Origin: Rhizobium leguminosarum bv. viciae USDA 2370 | GTDB taxonomy: Bacteria > Pseudomonadota > Alphaproteobacteria > Rhizobiales > Rhizobiaceae | Direction of reading: 5' to 3' | Length of the DNA: 64,000 bases | Assembly (NCBI RefSeq): GCF_002008365.1 | Contig: NZ_MRDL01000009.1 | Span: 98,747 to 162,746, forward strand | Part shown: in pieces, positions 54,437 through 64,000 of the stretch | Position numbering within the stretch: position 1 is the stretch's first letter | Layout of the letters: each line of letters opens with the position of its first letter | The notes under the pieces: model-generated | The model's input: only the letters and a program-made list of their open reading frames with translations | Database searches by the model: none | What the model was told of the DNA's origin: nothing | Made by a program: the position numbers and the translations under genes

Positions 54437-57166
54437 TTGCCATTTTCCATCGACACACTCCTCGACTGGGAACGGTTCAAGTTCAGGGTGCCGACGTCTC
54501 CAGTTCCTCAAAATGCATTCCTCAAGCCACCCTCCTCCGAAACAGCAATCGAGGCCCCCTACGGGCTCTACGTCGCTCCTCATGATGATCACTCATGGCG
54601 CCAGGCGAATAGAGCAATTGGCAAGAGTGGCTTTCGCGAGATTTGGCACGCGTCGCTCGTGGGCATTCCGAATGCCGACCTGCGTACAGGTTTCGAAAGC
54701 GCAAAAGTTGTTGCCGTGTGGTCCCGCAAGCATGATCCTTCACTTGGGCGAGCGCCGATCGATGACCGGACTCGCGAAGATATTGTCAAGCTGACACATG
54801 GTGCCAATGTAAATGCGACGCCGATCACAGCCCACGGGTTGATGCTGACGGGACAGGGTGCCTTTCTCAACCTTCGAGCTGACTTCCCCTATGATTGCAC
54901 GAGTGCAATTTCGCTCACTCACGTCTCGCAACGCTCGTCTTATGGACAAGACAATGATGTCGTCACTTCCCGTCGCGGGTTCCTCTATCCGTTTGGCCAT
55001 GAAGTAGAAGCTGTCTGGGCGACGACCCGAGAACCGGCCGAGGTTTTTCCCGTTGCCGGTGCTTTACCGGTTGAGGGCGACTATCTCCGCACGAGGCTTT
55101 TCATTCAGTTCAAGCAACAGGAGCGGTCCTACGCGGAAATGGCAAGCGCCGTTACCTTGCCGTTTCGATCAATACGTTTCGAAGACGATCTCAGCCCGCC
55201 TTTAGATGAGCCGGTTTCCGCATCAGTTTCGATAGCGAAGCCTGACGGTAGTTTATGGGCCGAAAAGGCATTTTGGCCAAGCGCGGGTGGCAAGCCCGTC
55301 ATGTTCTCGGGTTTGGCAGAAGACTGGTCAGGGAAATTGATCAGGCTGTCCGTCCCGGTCATTTTCATTGAATTCGACGCCACTTCGGTCGATGCCGCCC
55401 CTGTCGCAGAAACCGATGCATATTGGCAGCGGCTGCAACACGTGCAGGCCGAATATAGGAATAGCGGCCGAGGTGTGACGGGCGTCTACGATGCATCAGT
55501 TGCCGTCGCAGTTCCGCGGACACCTCTTGATACAAGCGTCGAGTTGATGAAAGTCCAGTTCGATGCGGTGACCGGGCTTCAATCGGTTTGCCCCGTGATC
55601 AATTCGCTCTTCGATCTGGCCGCTCCCCAGATTCAGGCGCGCCTGCCAATGTTGCGGGCCACGGTGAGTGAGAGCGAAAACATTGGCTGGTTTTCGATAC
55701 AGGACCCTGACCGTAACGAAATGGAGACGTTTCTCCAGGCTGCACCGGGAATTATCGCCGGCGATGAAAAGCGCATCCGGCTGGGCTGTTCAGGTCAAAG
55801 CGAAAAATCGGGTGGGTTTTTCTCGCTAGATATGACGGTGGGTGGCGTTTCACGTGTTTATGGCGCGACCGGACAGCAAAATACGACGACAACCCTCACA
55901 TCTGGGGGACCGCAAACTTTCAATCCACTCGACTACTTTGGCGACGATACGGTTCTTTTCGGCGGGATCAAGATCAAGGATGTGCTGCAAGCGGGCCTCT
56001 CGGTCGCCGAAGCACAGATGCCAAAGGTCATCCAGCGTATAAGGGCCTATCCGGATATCCCTGCCGAAATGCGCCAGAGCATCGATTGGATGACGGAACA
56101 GTTCCAAAGCTGGCCGGACCCGAGCACGCCGATTTTTGCTGTACAGCAGAATTCACCGGACCTGGTTGTTGAACGCGGAAGTCCGACGCGCTTCACGTTG
56201 AGCGCTGAGGCGAGCATCAGTCTTGATTCAACTCTAAGACCAAAGGCCACGGTGTCGGCCCGGCTGAGCAACTTCTCGCTCCAACTTCTCTTCGCGGGCA
56301 ATGGCGTCCTAATCCGCTTCCGCTCATTCGTGTTCGTGATCGATGCAGCGGGAACGACCACTTTCAGGCCGGACATCGATTCTGTCGAGCTGAAGGGCGC
56401 AATCATGGCGTTCATCCAAGCTCTTCAAGAGTTGTTGAAAGATATTCTCGGCGACATCGGAATTTCCATCAATCTTTTGCCGAGCGGCGTTGAAATCCAA
56501 CTGCCGTCCTTTAACTTTCCAAGCTTGAGTTTTGGGGCTTTCCTGCTCCAGAATCTGAACATCGCCAGTTCGGTCGAAATTTCGTTCCGGTCACAGCCCA
56601 CCAGTTACAAGTTCAACTTCTCTACACCCGATAATCCCTTCACTGTCGCTGTCGGGATCTATGGCGGTGCGGGCTCGTTTGCTTTCATTGTTGATACCCG
56701 CGAAATTCGCTCCTTTTCAGCGTCTTTCGGGTTCGGCGCCTTTGCGCGGCTTGATCTCGGGATCGCTTCGGGAAGTGCCGCTTTGCTGGGTGGCCTTTCA
56801 TACTGGCTGCAAAAGGCGGATGTTGGCGGCGTCCCCACCACCAATATCGAGTATCTGTTCTACGTTCGCGCCTATGGCTCGGTCACCGCACTTGGGTTCA
56901 TCACGGTCGGCGTGGATTTCTATCTCGCGCTGAAAATAGCGACGGGAACGCCATCTTATAGCGAGGGCCTTGTCGAGGTCTCCTACTCGGTTAAAAACGG
57001 GTTCTTCAAAAAGTCATTCAAATTGACCTTCCGCCGCCGCTTCAATGGCTCTGGAGCCGGCTCGGCAATGATTGCGTCTTCGGATCCGTCCAGCCGCGCC
57101 AAGCGGGAAATGCTGACGAAGTCGCAATGGACACAATATCGTCGTGCTTTTGCGGGGGGGAACTGA
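54437..57166 (+). CDS. Large unassigned protein, first of a coupled pair
   Basis: A TTG start at 54437, with GGGAGAT 6 bases before it, gives 909 residues. The N-terminal part contains REIWHASLVGIPNADLRTGF and RRGFLYPFGHEVEAVWATT, segments I have the impression recur in large bacterial proteins of unknown role. The C-terminal 350 residues are strongly beta (many alternating hydrophobic residues such as YKFNFSTPDNPFTVAVGI). There is no signal peptide. Its stop lies one base before the next gene start. Function unknown; a structural or toxin-like assembly is possible. Confidence 0.6.
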   Translation: MPFSIDTLLDWERFKFRVPTSPVPQNAFLKPPSSETAIEAPYGLYVAPHDDHSWRQANRAIGKSGFREIWHASLVGIPNADLRTGFESAKVVAVWSRKHDPSLGRAPIDDRTREDIVKLTHGANVNATPITAHGLMLTGQGAFLNLRADFPYDCTSAISLTHVSQRSSYGQDNDVVTSRRGFLYPFGHEVEAVWATTREPAEVFPVAGALPVEGDYLRTRLFIQFKQQERSYAEMASAVTLPFRSIRFEDDLSPPLDEPVSASVSIAKPDGSLWAEKAFWPSAGGKPVMFSGLAEDWSGKLIRLSVPVIFIEFDATSVDAAPVAETDAYWQRLQHVQAEYRNSGRGVTGVYDASVAVAVPRTPLDTSVELMKVQFDAVTGLQSVCPVINSLFDLAAPQIQARLPMLRATVSESENIGWFSIQDPDRNEMETFLQAAPGIIAGDEKRIRLGCSGQSEKSGGFFSLDMTVGGVSRVYGATGQQNTTTTLTSGGPQTFNPLDYFGDDTVLFGGIKIKDVLQAGLSVAEAQMPKVIQRIRAYPDIPAEMRQSIDWMTEQFQSWPDPSTPIFAVQQNSPDLVVERGSPTRFTLSAEASISLDSTLRPKATVSARLSNFSLQLLFAGNGVLIRFRSFVFVIDAAGTTTFRPDIDSVELKGAIMAFIQALQELLKDILGDIGISINLLPSGVEIQLPSFNFPSLSFGAFLLQNLNIASSVEISFRSQPTSYKFNFSTPDNPFTVAVGIYGGAGSFAFIVDTREIRSFSASFGFGAFARLDLGIASGSAALLGGLSYWLQKADVGGVPTTNIEYLFYVRAYGSVTALGFITVGVDFYLALKIATGTPSYSEGLVEVSYSVKNGFFKKSFKLTFRRRFNGSGAGSAMIASSDPSSRAKREMLTKSQWTQYRRAFAGGN

Positions 57167-57167
57167 G

Positions 57168-60100
57168 GTGCCAAATTACCTTGCATGGACGACGGTTCCA
57201 TCCGGTTTGCGAAGAGGGGATGATGGCAATCTGATCCTGCGGATTGGCCTCGTGCCTTCAATCAAACTAGGAATGGACCGGACCGATCAGGGTCTTCTGT
57301 CCGACGCGGAATATCATGACTTCGTCAAGTGGCCGAACACCCTCAATACCGCCACTTTCACCCTGAAACTGGCCGACGGCGCGGGAACTGAAGCCTCGTT
57401 CAGCCCGGAACTTAATTTTCTTCCAATGCCTGGACTGGAGTTAGATACCAAGTTCTGGGAAACGGTTTTCCCCGGCAATACCGTTGTGCGGCCATTCGGA
57501 CCGTCTGCGCCACAGGCCCTGAACGTCAAATCATACGACGCCCGATCACTCGCAAATATCCTGTCACTTGGGTATTTTGCCGAACTGAATACTGTCAAGC
57601 GAGCATTCTCAATCGCTTCGACGGATTTACGCGCAAATCCTGTCATACAGGCGTTGACAGGTGCCGAGCCTGACGCAAAGTTTCGGGCGCTGTCCAACGG
57701 CGACGCCGCTCAGATCATCAAGACATTCGAAGAGTTTTCTGCATTTCACACGGTCAACCAGACGGTCGCGCCAGCGACCGCGCTGGCCATCCAGCCAGAA
57801 ATGGAGTTCCACGAAATCGTCTCGGCACTTCAGGATCATAACGGCCTGGCGCAGAAACTCGGTTTGGTCCTTCGCTTCGATGTTCCAATACCCGAGAGTG
57901 TCGTCGGTGGCCTGGGCGCAATCGCACGGGTCAAGATTGACGTACGATTGTCGTTGAATGAGACGCTCGTCTCGGCTCCTTGGACTGTCTGTGATGTCCA
58001 GCAGCAGATCGGCACAACCGATTTTGGAGTGTTTCACCCACGCCGATCGGACGGTTCCAAGCAACCCGACTGGGCAGGGTTCCGATCACTTGAAGCTAGT
58101 ACGGGAAGGCTCACGAATCTTGAAATTGACTGGTTGGCGCTACAGTTGGCAGAGTCTGCTCGACAGACAGTCGCAGCGGATGTCGTCCCGCTTGATTATC
58201 ATTCTGCTCCACCCTTTCCGAAAGCCCTTGCTGCCCTCCGTCAGAGCGGCATCTCACTAATTGACCTGCCGAACGAAAATCCAGGGGCCGGTCAAGACTT
58301 GCCCCTGGTCACCGAATTCAAATCCAACAATACGAGATTGCTTGCACTCGACACACAGCAGGCACGCCGGGTCAGCGCCCAGCAGCCTGAACCCGGTCAA
58401 TTGATCTTCTCCGATGACGGCCTGATCCGGGGATATCGTGTCTACATCCGCAGCATTTCAGAGGGCGTCTGGCGAAGTCTTTGCTCCAGGAAACTTACTT
58501 ACTCCTTCAACGGTGGTCCTCTGAGGGAGGTTACGTGGTCACCGGGGCCGGATGAAGGGGAGATAACGAAGGTACTGGCGGATCAGGCAGGCCAGAGCGC
58601 AACCTCGCCTTTCTTGTTCAACTGGGACGGCTGGAGCGTTGTGGCTCCGCGCACCGACAACCCTGTAGACGAGGACGGTCGTGCGCAGGAGATCGTTGAT
58701 GAGGTCTTCAGAAATTTCGCCGTTAAATGCGTGGTCGTTGATGACACACTTCAGACCAAGCGCTATGGTGAAACCTATGAGTTCTGCGTTGTACCGGTCG
58801 ATCTTGCCGGAGAGGCGTGGTCTTTGAAGGAAGCATCTTCAATACTCGCTGACGCAACCCTCGGCGTTCGCACGGCAACCATCGAAAATCAGAGACTCCA
58901 GCCGATACGGTCACCGTCGATATTTGAAAGTGGTCGCGAGCAAGGTGAAAAAGGGACAACCGTCGCCATCCGAGCACTGGACGGTCGTCCGGCTGCGGAT
59001 AGCACGGTTCAGATCGTGCCATCGGATGCTGATCTATGGCTGGTGGACGAGCACGGATCATTTGACGCGATGAGCGATGACCAGTCGTATGATGTCATCG
59101 TCAAAACAGCCGGAGAGCTTGCCGGCCCGGGCACTGGTACAATGGATGTGCCGTTTCTTCCCGACCCGATGTGCCGTGGCGTTGTCATAAGGTCTTCGTC
59201 GGGGGATCTCGACTCTGGACCAGTCACATTTCCATCACAGCCCGGTATCGACGAGGCTAAGAAGCGTCTCCTTCTGCGATCAGTCAATCTATCCGTCAGA
59301 CCGGGAGCCCCAGACAGCAAGCCTTCAATTGCGAGTGCCGCGGGCAGCATCACAGTCTCTGTTCCTCCAGGCGAGACTGTCAGGGCGTTGATGTCGTCGG
59401 CGCTTGGCGGAGAAGACTATCGCAACCTTTGGGTTTCCAGTTCCCTCGAAACACTTCTCAGTTTTCAAAAACCGGAGACAATTGCAGCGTTTGCCGCCGA
59501 GCATCAATCCGAACTGACAGCCTCCATGAGGGGCGAGGTGCTTGCGGGTTCGGAATATCTCGTTACTCCTCCAATGGAGGTAATGTTCGTGCATGCCACG
59601 CAACGGCCAATCAGAACACCTCACTTTGGAGACCGGTTCCGCGCAGAAAAAGGCATCCTCAATTCACTCGCTGTGAAACTCGTAGACGAAGCATTCTCGG
59701 TTCATGTTCCCAGCACCGGGCGGGTCGAATTCCATGCGTCGTGGACGGACATTGTTGATGAACCGTGGTCGAAGGTATACCGGGAGGTACCGGCAACCCT
59801 TCCGCCCTTTGGGTTTAACTTAACAGAGTCGGATGAACCCTTGCTTGGTGTCGCGGGACACCCTGCGAGCTTTTGGCGAAATAGCGCGAGCAACGATGGA
59901 CCGGTTGCAAAGGAGCGCGAAGCGCAGACTGCAAACCGCCAAGGACCAACGGTCCATGCCTTTCCGGACACAAGGTATCGCACTGTCACGTATCGCGCGC
60001 GCGCAACTTCGCGCTTTCGCTCCTTCATGCCGGAAGAGATTCTGAAAGACCCGGACGCTTTGTCCCAATTTGGATCGGCAACTGTCGAGGTTCTGAACAG

Positions 60101-61040
60101 CGCACCACCGGACGCGCCGGAAATAAGGGCGATCCTCCCAATCTTTAAGAAAGAGACGACCGAGGACGGCCGATCACATGTCCATGTCACTGGACATCGC
60201 TTCCTGTTCGAACGTCCCTGGCTATCGTCTGGCCCCGGTGAGATGGCCGCTTTCTCTGTTCGCGAAACGGAGCTCTCGAATACGCCGCCTGAACTGAACA
60301 ACGCGGTATCATCCTGGGCGTTCAACCCGCGAAAACTGGGTGCCCCGACATCAAGATGGCCCACGCTCGATGATTTCGTCAATGCCAGTGAAAAGTTGAT
60401 TGACGTCCCGGTCTACCAGGTCGACATCGCCGACAGTTCCCTAATCCCCGTTGGCCGTATATCGTTGGCTGCTTACGACGTGGAGATCGACGCTGAACGG
60501 AACGTCGTTTGGTGTGATGTTCAGGTGGATCCGGGCAGAGCTTACTTCCCATTTATAAGGTATGCCGTCGCGCGCTATCAGCCAAAATCGATTGCCGGCG
60601 CAACGCTTTCGAAGATCGTGACGTCCGACTTCGTCCAGATTTCGCCGACCCGTACCGTGTACGTGGGCGGCATAAAGGATGGCAAAAGAGCCGTAACTGT
60701 ATCTGGCTTCAGCTATGTCGAGAGAGGTTCGTCTGGGGTGACGAGCGTTGTCGAAGTGTTTTCCGAAGTACCATTGAAGGATGCTCCCTCTGCAGAAGCT
60801 GTCCTGTGGCAGGCGACGGGTGACACGATTGCACTTACCGCGAAGCGCGAGGGCGCAGAACTCATGACTTGGAATGGTGAAATTCCGGAGCGGGACGGAA
60901 AATGGCGACTGACAATCGTCGAGTACGAAATCTACCTGTTAGAACAAAATACCGAGGTACGGCCCGATGAGGGCTTTAAGCATAACGGCGTTCCCGCCAC
61001 GAGGAGAATGACCTTTATCCATTCCGTCGAACTAGCCTGA
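57168..61040 (+). CDS. Very large unassigned protein, second of a coupled pair
   Basis: The GTG start at 57168, one base after the previous stop, gives 1290 residues. It has no signal peptide or clear membrane helix. Several parts resemble Ig-like or fibronectin-like beta domains (YRVYIRSISEGVWRSL, YEFCVVPVDLAGEAWSLKEA, FRDPGR-like repeats are not seen). It ends in KHNGVPATRRMTFIHSVELA. Translation coupling with the 909-residue protein suggests that both form one complex. No catalytic motif is visible. Confidence 0.6.
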   Translation: MPNYLAWTTVPSGLRRGDDGNLILRIGLVPSIKLGMDRTDQGLLSDAEYHDFVKWPNTLNTATFTLKLADGAGTEASFSPELNFLPMPGLELDTKFWETVFPGNTVVRPFGPSAPQALNVKSYDARSLANILSLGYFAELNTVKRAFSIASTDLRANPVIQALTGAEPDAKFRALSNGDAAQIIKTFEEFSAFHTVNQTVAPATALAIQPEMEFHEIVSALQDHNGLAQKLGLVLRFDVPIPESVVGGLGAIARVKIDVRLSLNETLVSAPWTVCDVQQQIGTTDFGVFHPRRSDGSKQPDWAGFRSLEASTGRLTNLEIDWLALQLAESARQTVAADVVPLDYHSAPPFPKALAALRQSGISLIDLPNENPGAGQDLPLVTEFKSNNTRLLALDTQQARRVSAQQPEPGQLIFSDDGLIRGYRVYIRSISEGVWRSLCSRKLTYSFNGGPLREVTWSPGPDEGEITKVLADQAGQSATSPFLFNWDGWSVVAPRTDNPVDEDGRAQEIVDEVFRNFAVKCVVVDDTLQTKRYGETYEFCVVPVDLAGEAWSLKEASSILADATLGVRTATIENQRLQPIRSPSIFESGREQGEKGTTVAIRALDGRPAADSTVQIVPSDADLWLVDEHGSFDAMSDDQSYDVIVKTAGELAGPGTGTMDVPFLPDPMCRGVVIRSSSGDLDSGPVTFPSQPGIDEAKKRLLLRSVNLSVRPGAPDSKPSIASAAGSITVSVPPGETVRALMSSALGGEDYRNLWVSSSLETLLSFQKPETIAAFAAEHQSELTASMRGEVLAGSEYLVTPPMEVMFVHATQRPIRTPHFGDRFRAEKGILNSLAVKLVDEAFSVHVPSTGRVEFHASWTDIVDEPWSKVYREVPATLPPFGFNLTESDEPLLGVAGHPASFWRNSASNDGPVAKEREAQTANRQGPTVHAFPDTRYRTVTYRARATSRFRSFMPEEILKDPDALSQFGSATVEVLNSAPPDAPEIRAILPIFKKETTEDGRSHVHVTGHRFLFERPWLSSGPGEMAAFSVRETELSNTPPELNNAVSSWAFNPRKLGAPTSRWPTLDDFVNASEKLIDVPVYQVDIADSSLIPVGRISLAAYDVEIDAERNVVWCDVQVDPGRAYFPFIRYAVARYQPKSIAGATLSKIVTSDFVQISPTRTVYVGGIKDGKRAVTVSGFSYVERGSSGVTSVVEVFSEVPLKDAPSAEAVLWQATGDTIALTAKREGAELMTWNGEIPERDGKWRLTIVEYEIYLLEQNTEVRPDEGFKHNGVPATRRMTFIHSVELA

Positions 61041-61086
61041 GGGCCGAGACGGCCAACTTAGACCTTTCTGGATGCGAGGTACTGAA

Positions 61087-61980
61087 ATGAAGATCGTGGC
61101 ACGCGAGTTTGTAGTAGGTATATTGAGCACCTTGTTCATCGCTGCCATGCTGAATGCGCAAGCGCGTGCAGGCGCCGGCGTCGAAGCTGACAAATTATGG
61201 CCCTCTAAACAGATACCCTATGCGGTTTGCGATTGCCGCAATGGGGTGCCGGATGTTTGCACCAAGGTGCAATGCCTTGCAAAACCTGATGTCGTCCTGA
61301 AGGCAATCTCGGAGTGGAACGCGTCGGCGATGACGGTGAAACTGGTGCCGAGAGACAAGTCCGGAAAGAAGCCATATTTGCTTTACTTGGCGCAAGAGGA
61401 CGACAGCAACTTAGAGACAGGAAAATGGCCTAGATGGTGTTTCACTGAGGCCGGGTTTACTGGATCCAATAGCCCCCACCCTATCGTCATCGGTGATGTA
61501 TGCGTGGAAAACCAGGGGTCTCGCCTTGGCATGACCGTTCTGCACGAAACTGGACACGCTGTGGGCCTATATCACGAACAGCAGCGTGCCGACCGCGATG
61601 AACTCCTGAAGGTCAAGTTTCCAGGAAGCACCGCGAATGAAGCAATTGGTCAATCCGGCCGTATTTGTGGCAGGCACCAGGAGGAAAAGTGCGAGTTTCA
61701 GTCGGATATATTCTTCCGTCATTACAACTACGGTCGCGACATCGGCGAGCATGACCTTAAATCGATCATGCACTACCACCTCAATAAAGATTTCGAAGCA
61801 TGCCTTAAGAGAGAACTCAAGCCGGACGATTACGAGCTCGCATGTATGGATTTAACTGAGAAAGGGCGTAAACGCGCTGAGGAGTTGGCTATCCAACCTG
61901 GGCAGATCGGGTTCAAAGTGTTCGGTCTCTCTCCTACCGATATCTCTTCGGTAAACGAGCTTTACAAAGACGTCCCCTAA
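61087..61980 (+). CDS. Secreted astacin-type metallopeptidase
   Basis: From MKIVAREFVVGILSTLFI, preceded by GAGGT, the protein has 297 residues and a signal peptide cut after ARA. It carries the metzincin zinc site HETGHAVGLYHEQQR and the Met-turn SIMHY, both hallmarks of astacins (M12A), with several cysteines that may form disulfides (CDCRNGVPDVCTKVQC). It is an exported protease. It follows the large pair by 46 bases in the same direction. Confidence 0.88.
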   Translation: MKIVAREFVVGILSTLFIAAMLNAQARAGAGVEADKLWPSKQIPYAVCDCRNGVPDVCTKVQCLAKPDVVLKAISEWNASAMTVKLVPRDKSGKKPYLLYLAQEDDSNLETGKWPRWCFTEAGFTGSNSPHPIVIGDVCVENQGSRLGMTVLHETGHAVGLYHEQQRADRDELLKVKFPGSTANEAIGQSGRICGRHQEEKCEFQSDIFFRHYNYGRDIGEHDLKSIMHYHLNKDFEACLKRELKPDDYELACMDLTEKGRKRAEELAIQPGQIGFKVFGLSPTDISSVNELYKDVP

Positions 61981-62657
61981 AGGCTTTGCGGTACCACTGC
62001 GAATACCAAGGCCGCGATCGACTTCGGGCGCTCATCTTGCATTCTTCAGGCGTTTGACCGCCTGTTCAAGAGGCCGTTGGCCATCGCAATAGCCTCGCCA
62101 TGCGGATGTCTTGGAAGGGAGCGGCGGGACGGTTCTGACGGGGACACGCTTCGGATCGATGTCCGTCTTAACCTGCGTCCATCTCAATGGCATTGAACCA
62201 GTCGCCACCGAGGCTGCAGTACGGTGTCTCCGACGGCAGCGCCGAAGTCTCCTCTTCCTACAGCCAATTGTTGGATCAGTTGCTGCTCTTTCCGATGAAG
62301 CTCGGCCTGTCTATAGCACTTGCCTCTACGACGATGCTCGTCAGCCCCGCGTCGATGACAAAGCGGCTGCAGACGAACGGCATCATCCATTAAAGGATGC
62401 TTCCTCGTCTGTATCCTCTTCGCCGCCCTCGGAGGCGGCGATTTCGCTTTGAACCGCATTTCGGCTAAGTGGGCCAGCGTCCTCGACGCGCTTCGATATC
62501 CATGCGCCGAAGTATAAATCGGGTGCGCGGTTTGCACCAGCTTTGCTGACTTCAACAGCACGCCATGTCGTGACATAAATATGTCCGATAACCTTGCATT
62601 ATCAGTCATTTAACGAGGTTGAATGCGGCGCCTCAAGACAGCGGCGTCCTTAGTTGG
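61981..62657. other. Stretch without a supported gene
   Basis: Frames on both strands are present but none has a domain, good start or usual codon pattern. A weak resemblance to a transposase end was seen near 62130-62220 and is not strong enough to call. Confidence 0.5.
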
Positions 62658-63788
62658 CTACAAAATCCCCCACGCCCGATACCTCCCCCTCCCCGTCACC
62701 TCCCTGAGGCCGAGTTCCAAGACGATCCGTCGCGCCGCCTGCGGCGTGACCTCGAGCGTTTTGGCCACCATGCCTGCCGACACGAGCGGTTTCGCCATGA
62801 CCAGCTCGACCAACTCCGGCAATTTTGACGACGTTCGCCGCCCCTCCAGCTTTCGCTTCATCATTTTTCGCGCCAGCGCCAGCCGGTCATGCTCCTTCAG
62901 CCCGATCTCAGCGGCCGCGATCAGGCCGAGAGCAATGGCGAGCAGTCGCGTCTCCCGATCACGGTGGCGGCGCCGATCGACGGGGACGGTTTTCAGGCCG
63001 AGATTGATAGCGGCGAGATGGGCACCAGTGGTAACGCCAGCCTGGCGCAGGATCGACGCCGCCAACAATCGCCCGAGCCAAGGCGCGTGCTGCAGGACCG
63101 ACAGCTCGTTCCAGGCATCGAGGGCAACGATGGCCTGAAGCACCGCCGGCAGGTCTTGCGCCTGTCGGAAAACGCCGCGCCATTCGTCGAGTCGCGCGTC
63201 CTCGTCCCAGTCGAGATCATAGACCAGCGGATTGGCCGGAGCCCGGCCAGGCTTTTTGGCTTGTTCGATCGCGGCGTCAGAGCGCGCGAGGATCGCATCA
63301 ATGGCAGCATAGTCGAGACCGGGGAGATTTTCGATGTCGTCGACATCGTCCCTCTCTCCTTCCGGATCGATCGCGACCGCTGGCTGAAACACGCCGGTCG
63401 TCGTCGCCTCGTCCCCGCCAACCGACCCGATCTCCGAGGTCTTCCGCAGCGTGCGGATGCCGTCGTGAGAGAGTGCCCATTCCGGAATTTGGGTCGCGAT
63501 ACGCCGGCGGGTGCGCAACACGTCGCGGGCGATTGTCAGTTCGTGGGTGGGTGTGCGAATATCCTTCGTCGCGTCGTGGAGGACGAGGTCTTCGAGATGG
63601 ACGAGTTCGCCCTCGATCCACAGCGAGGCGCAGGCGTCGGTGAACTGACAGCGTTCTAGGAAGCCTTGGCCAACTGGGGAACGGGCGATGCGCTCGTCCA
63701 AACGCGCAAGCGCGATGCCGGCGTCGAAAGCCGGCCGTATCAGGGCTGATATGCTGATTTTCGAAATATCGTAAGCCATTGAAATCAT
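62658..63788 (-). CDS. RHE_PE00001-family plasmid protein (DUF1612/HTH)
   Basis: The 376-residue protein starts [19 protein letters not shown]; a start at MAYD (63779) is equally possible and no ribosome site is clear. It resembles the RHE_PE00001 family that sits on rhizobial plasmids: [41 protein letters not shown] and a C-terminal winged helix ([20 protein letters not shown]). Its function is unknown; it is often found beside plasmid or integrated-element ends. It supports a plasmid origin for this window. Confidence 0.85.
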   Translation of the reverse strand: MISMAYDISKISISALIRPAFDAGIALARLDERIARSPVGQGFLERCQFTDACASLWIEGELVHLEDLVLHDATKDIRTPTHELTIARDVLRTRRRIATQIPEWALSHDGIRTLRKTSEIGSVGGDEATTTGVFQPAVAIDPEGERDDVDDIENLPGLDYAAIDAILARSDAAIEQAKKPGRAPANPLVYDLDWDEDARLDEWRGVFRQAQDLPAVLQAIVALDAWNELSVLQHAPWLGRLLAASILRQAGVTTGAHLAAINLGLKTVPVDRRRHRDRETRLLAIALGLIAAAEIGLKEHDRLALARKMMKRKLEGRRTSSKLPELVELVMAKPLVSAGMVAKTLEVTPQAARRIVLELGLREVTGRGRYRAWGIL

Positions 63789-63864
63789 GGTAAATGATTT
63801 GCTAAACGAACGCTATATCATAGTTAGAGTTCATTACTGGCCGCTTTTATCGGAGCGACGTCTA

Positions 63865-63893
63865 ACCATCGATAACCAGCGTTTATCGATGGT
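63865..63893. other. dif-like 11-7-11 palindrome, possible recombination site
   Basis: ACCATCGATAA and TTATCGATGGT are exact complements separated by CCAGCGT. Arms ending in ATAA and starting with TTAT around a short centre is the design of XerC/XerD and tyrosine-recombinase core sites. It lies just upstream of the RHE_PE00001-family gene. A regulator palindrome is an alternative. Confidence 0.45.
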
Positions 63894-64000
63894 AGTTGAT
63901 CTGGAGTCGCAAATCAGCGATGTCGGTCGGCCTGGATGCGCGGAAACCCCTGGTTTTCCGGCCTTTCAGGCAGGTTTCGGCGAGGATCGGCGGAATAGCG

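Noticed and set aside
62130..62220. Possible end of an IS66-type transposase (LTCVHLNGIEPVA)
   Set aside because: Only about a dozen residues resemble the family and the rest does not fit; chance cannot be excluded.

Overview
The window looks like an accessory replicon or genomic island from a Rhizobiaceae member (Rhizobium/Agrobacterium/Sinorhizobium group). Pointers are the acdR-acdS pair, an intact RHE_PE00001-type plasmid gene, remnants of a thiG-thiE locus, a rhizobial-type dinB, and a DUF1127 gene followed by CcsR-like RNAs. Many genes are broken (Ku, MFS, exonuclease, thiG, thiE, IS30, IS21, phage metallopeptidase, cspA/dinB), which suggests repeated insertion and deletion. The assignment rests on my reading of the proteins; no search was run.

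Layout. 1-4 kb: gene debris and an XRE-ImmA peptidase pair. 4-17.1 kb: a coherent catabolic island. The leftward genes encode a LigM/DesA-type tetrahydrofolate-dependent O-demethylase, a MetF-like reductase, a LivKHMGF-type ABC importer, PurU, maleylacetate reductase, hydroxyquinol 1,2-dioxygenase and a tautomerase-like protein. A MarR regulator and a class A flavin monooxygenase run rightward. The simplest reading is import of a methoxylated aromatic compound, removal of the methyl group to tetrahydrofolate and then to formate, and ring hydroxylation and cleavage through hydroxyquinol to beta-ketoadipate. Three related palindromes lie over promoter-like sequences in front of the demethylase, importer and monooxygenase units and probably bind the MarR protein.

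17.3-24.7 kb: thi remnants, acdR-acdS (ACC deaminase), IS remnants and a glycine betaine/proline-type ABC importer with a small HTH gene. 25-31 kb: phage debris, an AbiE-like two-gene unit whose antitoxin-like protein carries a nuclease-like N-terminus, a cspA/dinB recombination junction, a DUF1127 gene with four anti-Shine-Dalgarno hairpin RNAs, and a DEDDh exonuclease.

31.7-62 kb is dense in defence-like genes: a DUF1353/S8 protease/MBL hydrolase/pentapeptide-repeat channel set; a leftward methyltransferase, membrane coiled-coil, P-loop GTPase and small membrane protein operon; a rightward XRE-sspA-sspB-sspC-sspD operon for single-strand DNA phosphorothioation; a linked pair made of a two-GHKL-domain ATPase and a receiver-like protein; and two very large unassigned proteins followed by a secreted astacin-type protease. 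SspE is not present, so the GHKL/receiver pair is the best local candidate for the partner of the phosphorothioate mark. The window ends with the RHE_PE00001-family gene and a dif-like 11-7-11 palindrome.
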